Of a DNA stretch of 64,000 nucleotides, positions 37,296 through 48,560 are shown one piece after another; position 1 is the first letter of the stretch, and every line of letters begins with the position of its first letter. Source of the stretch: Polytrichum commune (taxonomy: Eukaryota; Streptophyta; Polytrichopsida; Polytrichales; Polytrichaceae); assembly GCA_950295325.1 (NCBI GenBank), contig OX485809.1, positions 12,896,001 to 12,960,000 on the forward strand. The letters are read 5' to 3'. The notes under the pieces were generated by a model that saw only the letters and a list, made by a program, of their open reading frames with translations, was not told where the DNA came from and did not search any database. The position numbers and the translations under genes are program-made.

Positions 37296-39290
37296 ACAAT
37301 CTCCTTTCCCGGTTGTACTTGCAATGGGGGAATGTTGAAGCATCTACTAACCTCCTCAAAGATGATCAAGTTTTAACCCAATGGGATTATCAACTAAATT
37401 GAGCCAATTGGGCGATCATGAGACTATCCTTTTGTCACAATTGATGAGATCTTCCATATTACAACTGATTATTTGCATGGTTTTATAAACATGTGTGGGT
37501 GTATTGGAATGATTGAGTTGTATTTTAAGAACCCTCAACGGGTATTCTCTCATACCAACTAGCCATCATTACGTTCCCATCACGTTCCCTACATTAAATT
37601 GAGCGGACCAATTGGCTCATTTTAGTTGATAAGGCCATCCCATTAAAATCATATAATACGACATTCCTCACATGAGGGGCCCCCTTGAAATTAGCCACAA
37701 TGGTGTGAGTACGTAGAGGAGTTGGAATGAACACACATAATGAAGGACGCCTTTGTCATGTAATCAATAATAAGGAGAAAAAGGCATCAAGAGCAGCCGA
37801 GGCCTCACTCACACTTGTTTGGAGGCAACAAAAGTAAGTCCAAGAACAAATAAATGTCATCGGGCATGCGACGGTATAAAAAGGGCATATTATAAACAAA
37901 TGGAACAAATTCTCCTCACATTAAAAAGTGTGTCCCCACCCACATAGGATTCCACAAGGGGAGGAGGAAGCCCGTGGCCGGAGTGTCACTTTTGGAAGGA
38001 ATCATAATTGGGAAAGGCTTATTAACTATTTACAAAATGGCTATTAACAAGAAACGTGCCCACACATTTTCAATGTTATTAGTTTTCGTGGTTGGGATGG
38101 CCCACCGTGAATGAATAATGTAGAAACTACTACTACAATTATTACTACCGCTACTATATAACGTAGGCTGCATGAATACCTGAGCCCATGTTTGTGGGAA
38201 TATCATTCTCGTAGGCCTCCATGTTAGTATGTAGGTTATCCACTTCCGGGCTTTGAGCGAAGTTATATTTACACCTTGCCGTGACTCGATGTTTGGCTAA
38301 CCCAAACAAATTAAATTAAGGACCATGCATTCGGTCGCTCCTTAAGTTACTCGGATTCCTTGTGCTTTACGGTAGAAAAATGGAAACCGGTGAATGACCA
38401 CTGTTGGTGTATTAGACTAGGAGTGTAATGATTCTCGTGTGGATCCAAAATGGCTGATTATGAAAGTGGTGGTTCTAAAAGGATGCAGTGAGTGGTCAGA
38501 TAGGTCACGTGTCACATCACTTTGGGATCGCTTTTGGGTGCCATTGAGTTAACCGATTTGTGTGCGTTCGTATGCAAAGTAGGATAAACTGATGCTCAGA
38601 TTAGGGGACTTTTATTGTACAATTAGGGTGTTTGACTTACTTGCTTCTTTGGGAGAATGTAACTAATTATACATAGGGGAATAAAAATATTAAAAAAACT
38701 TGCATTCCTTATCATTTCCTACACTTCGTCTCTGAAATATATTGCAAAAATTTCAAGTTGCTCATTATGGTTGAATGAACTTAATTTCACCGTTTTCCGT
38801 ATGTCTATCTTGACACAATCAAAGAGCCGTGACCGTGACAATCCAAGGGGCCTTGAAAACCATCCAAAGGGCATATCATAGGAAGTAGAAATCAAGTTTT
38901 GCAATTCATGGGCCCTCAAGCTTAGTGTAAAGTGAAAGTGGACCATGTTGAGGGACCGCAACATATGTTTGGGTTTGGGGCCCTACAATGGCAATTTGAT
39001 TGAAGGTCACGGCTCCTAGTTTTGCATTAGACCCGCCTCTTTTTGATGGGTCTAACGCAATATCCAATAGATCGTGAAACATTATCCACTCATATTTCTT
39101 TGGTCTTGTAGGCCTTCAAGATCTAGTGTAAAGTGAACTTGGATTGTCTCATGCTTCTTGACCAATCGCATAATTTGTATATTGTGGGGTCAAGTGCACT
39201 CAAGCTATAATGTAAAGTAACCCTTAGTTGACATAATTAATTTTGGCATGATGTACTGTATAGTATATGCCATGATGGTGTTATAACTTT
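37296..39290. other. Intergenic with decayed MITE-like fragments
   Basis: At about 38820-39230, repeated words such as GAGCCGTGACCGTGAC, CTCAAGCTTAGTGTAAAGTG and CTTCAAGATCTAGTGTAAAG are inverse versions of family A interior words, ending in GTAAAGTAACCCTTAG. They look like old reverse-oriented relatives. No genes. Confidence 0.45.
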
Positions 39291-39294
39291 ATGT

Positions 39295-39296
<2 letters not shown>

Positions 39297-39342
<46 letters not shown>
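39297..39342. repeat. GA microsatellite
   Basis: About 45 bp of (AG)n with one interruption near 39330. Confidence 0.9.
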
Positions 39343-41940
39343 CATACAAGCATACCTCTCATCCGATTAACACAAGAACTTGACCCTCTATAGGTTTGTA
39401 GTCGTAACTTGGACTAGATGATTTCATGAATCTTTAAAAGCAATTGCAATGTCCAACCAACTAAAAAAGCAATAAATGGGCTGCATATGGTAATTTTAGG
39501 TAGGTGAATGCATATCCATGAAATCAAGTGACCAATTGACTATTTTTTTTTCCAAGATTCATACTTTCTTCTTCTTCTTCTTCTTCTTGAAATTTTCCCT
39601 TCAATTATGCACAATCAGATGGCATAGAAAGAAATCCAAGAGATTAAATAACCTTGATTTAGTGTTGACTCACATCATATGGTGTTTAGAGTTGTCATAG
39701 AACACTCACAACTTTTTCTTTAAATTGGTTGGGAGGGGCTTAAATTTAGTGAAGAGGTAGGAGCACGTATTGTGATTGTTGGGAACGCCCCCCTAAACCT
39801 CCAAGGAAAATGCTTTATATAATCCAACCTAGGTCACAATCCTAGCAACAGTTGTGGGCAAGGAGGGCAGAGGGGTTGGATGGAGTGGGTGGTGACTAGC
39901 TACAATGCCATGTGCCAGTGATTTTGAAAGGACCTAGCCCGGCATTCACGGCCGATATAGGTTATGCCCGGGCTCAAGGTACGAAACTCAAAGGCTTATG
40001 CTCAAATCAATGACATGGGTGCCATGGACCCACATAATGAGTTAGTAGCTCTAAATTAATGTTATGGTTAGCTTGTATTCTTGATTTTAATTTATTATTG
40101 GCGTTGTCAATTTTTGCAATTTTTTTGAGTTTTTTTTGGGGCCACCCGCAGTGTTTGAAATTGAAGTTTAACATGCATCAAATCGCAGTAATTACGTTTT
40201 TGACCCTTTTTTCTTTTTTTCTGTTTTGTAAAGCCCTTCACAACATAAAGCTTGCCGTTTTACATCTATAATGTCAAAACTGCTATTGAAGCTTGAAAAC
40301 AACAACTTGTTCAAACTTGACATAATTTAGTTGCATAAATATGAGATGGTGTAGAGTCTATTACTAGTTTACATGTCCACAAATCTTGGTTGTTTGAAGC
40401 CACAGAAATACTAGCCCAATCCAAAGATAGTAGCCCAATTCTGGATGACCAATTTCGCAACTTAGTTTAGTGGGACATATTTGAGTTGAATTCATCACAA
40501 ACTCATAGTTTAAGACCTATATTTTCTACATATGTGGAGAAAGGTATTATCATGTGCAACAATTTCCTCTCATCGTATAATTGTGAAGGATGTTTTTGTA
40601 GGTGGGTCTTCATTGTGACACTATTGCAAAAAACCTTCCATAACATTGTGAGGAGTTCCCCCAAAAAAGGCCTTCTTTGAAAATAAAATTTGCATTTGAC
40701 ATACATTGAATACTTCAAAGTATAACACAAGGTCACCCCTACATGAGCAACCAAAAGACATTGCGAAAAATATTGAGTCATTTTTTTACGAATGAGGGTT
40801 GAATTTAGCTTAGTATGGTTTATGCTTGCCTTCAAGTTGGTAGGTTTTTCTAACATGCCTTAGGCAAAATGCTTAGCATAGCCGGGTCTTAACCATTGTT
40901 ATCTTGGCCTTTTGTCTTCAAAAACATTCTAAATAAATCAAGAAAATAAGAAGATAAATATTGACAAAGGGATTAAGAATCGTGACAACTATGATTAGGT
41001 CTGGTAAGAATGTATCCCCCATAGGTTTTATGGCTTATTCATCCCAATTGAAGCCCACTTGACTCCCTTAAACAAGATGCCTCTTGACATCTATGATAAA
41101 ACATAAGAGGATTTCTTTGGTCAAATTGACTTTTGCAATTGAAAGAAATTAAAGTGGCGCATAACTCCAAATCGTAGTCCATTTTTATTTCAATGGACAA
41201 TGTAGTGATAACAATTGCCACGGGAAAAAACCAAAACAATAATAATATTATATACATGGTTTATCATGACATTGTATTCATTGTGTGACATATTTATTGT
41301 GGCCCATATCAATATTCAAATCTCTAAAATTGATGTGATGTCTTTTTACAAAGAACTAAAGTATCTCATCTTTGTCATGTCTTGGGGCTAAATCGTTCAT
41401 GACATTTATCATCACTTATTGTTTCAGGTGACACAATGCTATAGGTTCTCACTTACAATGTAATTTTGAATAAGATTAAGTATGTTATGATTTATAATGT
41501 TTACCTGACTTATTTTTGATATATTTGGCAATAAATAATAATAAGTGTTATTATTATATTGCATAACTTTAAAGAGGAAGTGGTACTAAATACGATAAAT
41601 GATGTACTTGCCATATTGCCTACAACACTTGTTGTAGTGTAATGATCCACATTATTATATGTGCATGAAAAATCATGTGGCCCATTGGTTTAAGAATGAG
41701 AAAGATTTTGCTAGAAAAATGATTTACCCATGATAAGTAGCTCAAAGGTCAATCATGGATTTCACGTCCATGTCCATCACATCACGTGATGGCGGACATA
41801 AAAACGTCATGTAGGTGCGTGCACGCATGCACAAGAAGGGGGGGTAAATTCAAAACTTTACCTAGGGATAAATTGACATGGTCAATCCTCTGGTCAACAT
41901 TTTTGTTGACTTCTAAGTCGATTGCAAAATAGCAATTGAC
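39343..41940. other. Intergenic, no gene recognised
   Basis: AT-rich, with a CTT microsatellite at about 39567-39588 and short frames up to 117 codons lacking domains (40503-40856, - strand). A partial relative of the CACTAAAT family may lie at about 41420-41640 (AGGTGACACAATG ... GTGGTACTAAATACG). Confidence 0.4.
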
Positions 41941-41946
41941 ACATGA

Positions 41947-42315
41947 GTTGACTGCAACTAAAAAAAAACTCCCAAAAATTGGGTTGTTATATATTTTTGG
42001 CTATAAGATATATCGGTCCAATTTTTAATGAAGTCATTTTGGAAAATTGAAAATGTGATTTAATAGCCGAATACTCTAATTGACTACTCTAGGTTGATTT
42101 TTGCAATCGGCTACAATCGACCATGGGTAGTCGAGTGCTCGTTGACTACTACTAACTGGCAACTTCTAGGAAAAACAATAAAAACAATAAAAAAAACTCC
42201 AAAATTATGGATGGCGAGATCTTGCATCTAACAAGATTTATTGGTCTATATTTCTTTCTATTTCTTGTAATTTTTAAGAATTGTTTTTAGAAGTTGAGTG
42301 CTAGTTGCAGTCAAC
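41947..42315. mobile_element. MITE of about 370 bp with GTTGACTGCAACTA termini
   Basis: Perfect 14-bp terminal inverted repeat GTTGACTGCAACTA (41947-41960) and TAGTTGCAGTCAAC (42302-42315). Subterminal regions are also related (AAAAACTCCCAAAAATT / AAAAAACTCCAAAATTAT) but in direct orientation. Non-coding, poly-A rich. Target duplication not clear. Confidence 0.55.
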
Positions 42316-42349
42316 CAAAAAAATGTTGCAATAGGTCTGAGACGACCCT

Positions 42350-42540
42350 AAACTACCGGATGATGGCGGAGAGATACCCAAATCTCTCAAGGAAGAGGTT
42401 GGCGGTTTGATTCCCTGATGTGAAATCTCCTCTCTACTTGATAGAAAACTTGCCAAGTGGTCAATCGCCTCATATGCTTTGGGCGCTAGCCTGTCGGCCT
42501 TCTGTCTTTATTTATTTTTAAATGATGCAGTTAAAAGAAA
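42350..42540 (+). mobile_element. SINE-like unit with tRNA-type A and B boxes
   Basis: A-box-like TGGCGGAGAG at 42364-42373 and B-box-like GGTTTGATTCC at 42404-42414, 30 bp apart, as in RNA polymerase III promoters of tRNA-derived SINEs. It is followed by a short non-coding body and a T/A-rich end near 42510-42530. One position departs from the B-box consensus GGTTCGANNCC. Confidence 0.4.
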
Positions 42541-44070
42541 TTACCACGTCAATGGGCGTACATCACATGACGTGACAACCAAGGGCCGCATCACGTTCAT
42601 TTGCACATCCCCGAGTTCAATGTTGTGGGTCAATGATGAATAGTGCGATCTTGACTAAAATTTAATACTTAGTGTAGTGGAGGAGAGCCACTGGTAAGAC
42701 CATGCAATTTTTACAGTGAAAACCTAGAAACTGCATATTCTAATATTTTGAAAGACTATTTGGAGATAAGCATTATCATAGCTCTTTATGCAGGTCACTA
42801 TCATTTATCATATAAGTTATTTCACATTCCCTTGACACAAATACCGCCAATCCATGCTACATGTGTAAAAAACAACATTTGAGCAGTAAACATGTAACTC
42901 CATATAGTGTCCAAAACTAATAGGACATACAAGCATGTGGTGAGTACACATATAACCGATAATATAGTTTTGCATACAAAATTATCATATATGCACATTT
43001 TATTTTCTGGAAGATGAACACTACTACTTCAATGCATCGCATGGACATTGTATGCAAAATTTATAAGGATTTAAAGTCTTATTTGTAGATGACCTAAGAT
43101 CAACACATGTATGAGATGTCCAGGGAGGTATGCCTCCTCATAATCAATATGTACCTATTGTGCAAGATTTCTAGGTGTTGGGTTTAGGTTAAATATCAGT
43201 TATGATAAAACACACCTTAGCAACTAACACTAACAAGACGTAACATGTGCACTTGTAGTGAAGTGATTTGGCACCCTTTACTTGATAAGATAGGACCCAA
43301 TGAAGGTAAAGTCAACCACAACTCCATAGATTGTATCCTTATTGTTGGTAGATGTTGCGTCCCCCCCCCCCCCCCAAAAGGTGGGAGAGCTTGTTGAGGA
43401 GATGGCACGAGGAGGGCTTTGGCGTTACTTGTCATCACTTGTGAACGTGGGCGGCATCAATCATCCCCAAAATTGTGCTAACATTAGAAGTTGTGAGGTG
43501 GGCCGGGGTGGGTAATTGGGTGGCCGGGTAGCTAGCTAGGACACACTAAAGAGAGAAAGTCCCATTAAACTTGAAAGAGAATGTTGGACAACATCAATAT
43601 GCTCACATACCGAGTATAAAAGAGTTGATTGATGAGTCTCCGCATGAATGATGATGATGATATCCACCCACCATCAAAACTTATATGTAGTATCTATCTA
43701 TCTATTCTATCTATCTACCTCTCTCTCTATGTCTATATGTATATATAGATATTTATATGCTATATGTATATATAGATATTTATATGCTATATATGTTGGG
43801 GCCGATCACCCCAAATCAATTCCGAACCCCTCCCAAACTTTATTGGACATCGTAGATTCCCCATGCGCGAAAAAGCAAACATAAGTTATTCCGGGCACAA
43901 CCAAAAAATGTTCCCGGGAGACATGTCGAGGTGGGCCCAATCTAAGGGCTCCATTTAGTGCGATGCTTGGGCTAAGGAATCAAATAGGCGGCTGGGTCTC
44001 ATCCCCACCACTTGGCAATGCCTTTGGGCTTCTCGGACTCTAAAGCCATGGACGGGGAGAATTGGCTGCT
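42541..44070. other. Intergenic; poly-C tract and TATC-type microsatellites
   Basis: A poly-C run at about 43362-43375. At about 43690-43790, (TATC)n is followed by two copies of a 31-bp unit containing ATATGTATATATAGATATTT. No gene recognised. Confidence 0.6.
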
Positions 44071-44072
44071 TA

Positions 44073-44572
44073 GGGCCACTTCACACACGGGACTGAGAGC
44101 CCGTGACCATCGCACTTCAAGCACTCTCATTGGTGGAAAAGGCGGAGCCGGTCCAAGTTCGCTTCACACTACGCTTGAGGGACCAACGGATAATGTGTAT
44201 GCAAGGTGGATGTAGAAGTCTACATGGATTCCTACATGGCATCGAACGGATCGTGTTTCATGGTCACTTGGATTATTTTCAGAAGCCGCCTCTTGGAATT
44301 AGGCTTACCATAAAATCGGGAGACCATGGCACTTTGAACGCTCATAACCGTTGATTTATTCTATTATGTCATGTGTGAGGACCCGCATGAATGCAAATCC
44401 ATTGAAATAGTATTTGGTTGAGGGCCTGATCGCAGATGCCTTCACACTACACATGAGGGTTTGTGACCACACTACATGATTTTGGAGGTGTCTTGGGACA
44501 ACCTTTGAACACTTTCTTTGGGGCTCTCACAATTTCATGGTCATGGCTCTTGGCTCGTGTGTGAAGTGGCCC
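44073..44572. mobile_element. MITE family A, copy 2 (about 500 bp)
   Basis: Starts GGGCCACTTCACACACGGG, ends CTCGTGTGTGAAGTGGCCC. Preceded by TTA and followed by TCA. The interior is colinear with copies 1 and 3. It is directly followed by a segment of about 105 bp (44575-44690) that recurs upstream of copy 3 (62340-62455). Confidence 0.8.
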
Positions 44573-46290
44573 TCAGTTACAAATGAACCGGTCAAGTTTG
44601 AGAAAGAATTGGTTGAAGTTTGAGATTTCAAGGAAATCACCCATCATTTTAGACAACTCTATATAATATACCTCAAATTAAGGATAAAAAACCGAAAGAT
44701 CACAACATGTGTCAATTGGACTTCGAAACGCTAGGATCTTGACCGATTATGCCCAAAAATATCCTCATACACTGCTCTAAATTCATTTCAATGACTAAGC
44801 TGCCCACTTGGTAGAACAATTTCCTCCTCTTGTCGTGGCTTGATCGGAGAGGGGGGGGGGGGGGAGTTATTGCATACGAGCCTACTTCCTTCTCATTCGG
44901 AGAGAGGAAATTATCCCACACGAGCATTCCTCTCATCCATCCACAAAAGTTGGCTTCAACATATTACCAATGTCTTGAGTCTGCCATAAACACTCACTTT
45001 AACTGCTCATCCCTCCTCACTTTAGCACTAAAAAACAAGACACGTGTCATGACACTATTGGCTCCAACCTGATAAAAAATTAATCCCAACCGAATCAAAA
45101 TTTGATCCCGACCTAATCGAAAATCAATTCCAATCTAATCAAAATTCCAATATCTTAGAGATTACCGCTGGAATCCTGATCGAGAATAGACACCTCTACT
45201 ATACATAAACATATTACATGATGATTGTGGCATACATTAAATACAAAGGATATGGTATTAATGTCACGTACTATTCCGATTTATGCAATGCTATAACATT
45301 TTAAGTAGAATATACGTTTCTATTCTTTTGAGTTGTTTATGTTCTTATTATGTTCAATGTCCAAAAAAAGTACCATTTTATATCGTTTTGTATCGTTTTG
45401 TATTGTATGGTCTATTGTATTGTTGAGTAGTAAGTTTGATTACTGTTATAGGTCCTACCCAACTTGATACTATAGAACTACAATGGACGGTCAACCGTGA
45501 CCATCGATTCCTCCCATTTGGGAGTGATGGATTACAATCGTCCTTAACTAATAACAATAAGTTAGTAAATAAGTTGATAGATTTTTTTATGGGATTCATG
45601 TTGAATTTCTAGTGTCTCAAGAATAAAGGGTTAGGATTTGAGCATAACTTTGATTGCCTAGGGGGCACGCATACACGGGTACAAACACATGGCTCTTTTG
45701 AATGCTTGTTTCGACATTGAAAGAGTCACAAAGGGCCCATTTTACATGTGTTCAAATTTTGGTCCATGGCTCCTAAGGTGGTCCAAAGAGCATTGTTCAG
45801 GCCATGTTGCTAAGGGTTATGCCCCTTTTGACACAAACCGGTTTATTTGAGCACTAACAACTTCTTCATTTTGTCATGGTAAGTTTTTGAAATAAAAGTT
45901 ATTAGTCATTTTCAAGGGTGATTTTTGGAAATTGAATAATCATATTTATGCCATAAAAAGTATGTCTAACATGTTGGTAGGCCCTCCCACCTAAGTTGCA
46001 TGAGGTACATAGCCACCCCACAACATTGAGGCATTGTGAATGGGTCTTGTGTGGTCGCAGGGAGGGTGGATCTGCACCATCAATCCACACAAGCCCATCC
46101 AACAGGCCTTGGTTAGCTTACTTGGATTGATGAAGGTGCATCCATGTTTTAACATGGCTATCTAATCCTTAGGGCTTACACCACAAACATACTTAGAGGC
46201 CTATGAAAGTGCATGTTTATAAAAATATCGTGTGTGAGCCATAATACATGCACCAAAATAAATGATTGGGTCACTTGTGTGAGTAAGTAA
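44573..46290. other. Intergenic, no gene recognised
   Basis: A poly-G tract at about 44851-44864; a run of ATC/AAT-rich cryptic repeats at about 45065-45150 (repeated AATC.AAA words). Short frames only. Confidence 0.5.
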
Positions 46291-46299
46291 TGTTGAAGA

Positions 46300-46630
46300 G
46301 CTAATTAAGGCCATGGGTCTGTCCACTCTGACAATAGGCTAAGTTAAGTAGGCTTCACCTTTGCCTAAGTTAGGTTTGGAGGCCAGTTTCCTTATTCCCT
46401 TGAAGGTTGTGCACATGGGTCCTACAATGCCTAGTGAGTCCTTGTTGGCACCTTCCTCAAGCTAGGTAGGCTAAACTGAGGTTGTTGGATGGGCACCTTA
46501 ATGAGGAGGATAGCCCACCTACAAGGTTAGACCAAGGGTGGTGGACAAGAGATTCGAACCTTGGACCTTAATGGCCCCTACTTGAATATCTTAGCCACCA
46601 ACTTATTGCACCACACATGTGTAGGTCGCA
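46300..46630 (-). mobile_element. SINE-like unit with A and B boxes, - strand
   Basis: On the - strand, A-box-like TGGCTAAGATA (46598-46588) is followed about 28 bp later by GGTTCGAATC (46560-46551), a perfect B-box core. The body downstream is non-coding. The arrangement fits a tRNA-derived SINE or a tRNA pseudogene. No cloverleaf could be drawn, so an intact tRNA is unlikely. Confidence 0.5.
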
Positions 46631-46864
46631 TTTACATGTAAGAATCTATCAAGTAAAGCACCTCTCATTCGTTCAACATAAGAACTTGTCCCATGTAGAT
46701 TTTTTTCCTTGCAAATTCATCTCAAATGACTTGGATTGGACTAATTTGGGTCCTCAAACCGAAATCATGTGTCTAAATAACTAGAAATATTAAAATACGG
46801 GCTGCGTACTATTTTAGTGCTTCTATGTTGGATTGTGTACTACACTCTAAAATCCATGATGTCA

Positions 46865-47185
46865 AGTTCCTTAATGTCACTGCTTCTCTTATATTCTGAA
46901 ACCCTAGGGAATGAATGTTCTTAGTTTAAATCTCACTCCTTATTGCCATGCTCCCCTCCCATATGTCACGGGTTTTGACACTAAAATAAACCACCAAAGA
47001 CTCAAACCACGTGCTCATACGCATCACATTGTCATTATTGTAATTATTGTCACTTTTGCAATATTGACTTTATGTTATTCCATAATGTCACATGTTACAC
47101 TAATTCCCTTTTATCACGCATGCATGTTAACGCTATGTAACTCCTTAATATCACTTGCACTTTGGTTGCCGCAAGAGTGATATTA
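46865..47185 (+). repeat. Dispersed repeat of about 310 bp, copy 1 (pair with 53585-53885)
   Basis: Colinear, same-orientation match to 53585-53885: CTTCTCTTAT, AACCCTAGGGAATG, ATCTCACTCCTTATTG, TTGTCAT.ATTGTAATTATT, TCCATAATGTCAC, CTTTTATCAC. Open frames in both copies are short and unlike each other in conserved positions. Family unknown. Confidence 0.75.
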
Positions 47186-48125
47186 GGGAGTTTAGAGTAT
47201 ACATTATTTAAAATAATAATAATAATAATTCTAGTGATTGGGGTGGTCAACCACCATCCACTTTCAATGGCAATTCTTTGATTTGAAGTCCACCGAACAC
47301 CAACAATCTTGTGTTCAGAAACACAAGAATCTTCACTTTGATAATGAATAAGATATTCATATGAACTCCAAAAATTATGAGACAAATGGCTATAAACATA
47401 GTTTGAATTTGCTAATCCTCTTGCACCATTTACATGTTCCATACCCACCCTATTCGCATCCCAACACAAAACTCCCGTGAAAGACGATGCTACCAACTAG
47501 CCCAACTACCAAGTTGGGTTGACTATGACCAATTAACCCCCCCCCCCCCCCGGCCAAGTGACATGTGTGTAGTTTAATGGTTTCATGTATGTGTATATGC
47601 GTGTGTCTTGGTGCGTGTACCCATGTGGAAGCGAAAAACACAACCATGTTACATTTGACAATGCACCATGACTTTTCAATTTGTGCCAAAAAAAAAGAAA
47701 AAAGACAATGCACCATGACATGTGCGAGATAAATACTATCTCCACGAAAGTGTACTTGCCATGTGCATGGATTTGATGCAATTCCTCGTTGTGTCAAAAC
47801 CAAGTGCATTCCATGACTTGGTATCCTACTACACTATTTATGGCATATAGCCTCACAAAGACTATTTGTGAGAGGTCTAAACTAGGTTGCTAGAGGTCTA
47901 GAAGTGCCAAGTTTGCTCATTCTCACCATGACACTACTTGTTAGTGTAAGCAACCTTTCAATGTGAATGATTTTTTTTACAGTGTGACACATTGGAGCAC
48001 TTGAGAAGAAAGTTTTACATTCTAGTATGTATTATATACTTGAGCATACCATTGCCGTAAGGCATGGCCTAGAATGTTCTACGAACATACACTTTACTCA
48101 CTCCGGCCTCCTCCGGAGACCGGAG

Positions 48126-48158
<33 letters not shown>

Positions 48159-48280
48159 AATGCCAAGTGTCATGTGTTTCCTCAGCAACATCGTAGCTTC
48201 ATATTAAGGTAGTGGGCATTTGGGTGAAAAGCAAGGCGGATCCAGGATAATGCCATGTTGATTTTGGGTGAGAGTGGGAT
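47186..48280. other. Intergenic with AAT, poly-C and TTC repeats
   Basis: An (AAT)n run at about 47212-47228, poly-C at about 47538-47551, (TTC)n at about 48125-48157. The segment 47330-47450 is related to 32487-32600 (shared CTTCACTTTGA, ATGAATAAGATATTCA). No gene recognised. Confidence 0.55.
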
Positions 48281-48284
48281 GGGA

Positions 48285-48560
48285 TTTGGGCAAGCGTCAG
48301 GGGCCGGGGATTCGTGGCACTCACTTAAAATCATCCATGCGGATGAAAAAAACACTGGAATCATCTAAATGACTATTTTTGGTCAATTTGATTCCGGAAA
48401 TAGAGTCAAAGGCCCCGAATTAGTCTAGTGACATCACATTCGAATGAATCGGCCCTCAACCCCATAGGGGGGTTTTTTTTTTATTGGAGCCACTTCATCC
48501 ACGATATCTTGGATGGATGATTTTACTTGAGTGCCACGAATCCCCAGCCAAGCGTCGGGA
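48285..48560. mobile_element. Foldback/MITE with arms of about 45 bp
   Basis: Left arm GGGGATTCGTGGCACTCAC then TTAAAATCATCCAT; right arm ATGGATGATTTTACTTGAG then TGCCACGAATCCCC, its near-perfect inverse, separated by about 165 bp of non-coding sequence (TTTGATTCCGGAAATAGAGT interior). The interior belongs to a dispersed family also seen near 52690, 54120, 55090 and 59750. Confidence 0.65.

Noticed and set aside
46300-46630. Intact tRNA gene on the - strand
   Set aside because: Pol III boxes are present but acceptor and anticodon stems could not be paired; a SINE or tRNA pseudogene fits better.
47450-47809. 119-codon - strand frame overlapping another at 47533-47781
   Set aside because: Opens because of a poly-C tract and simple sequence; no domain.
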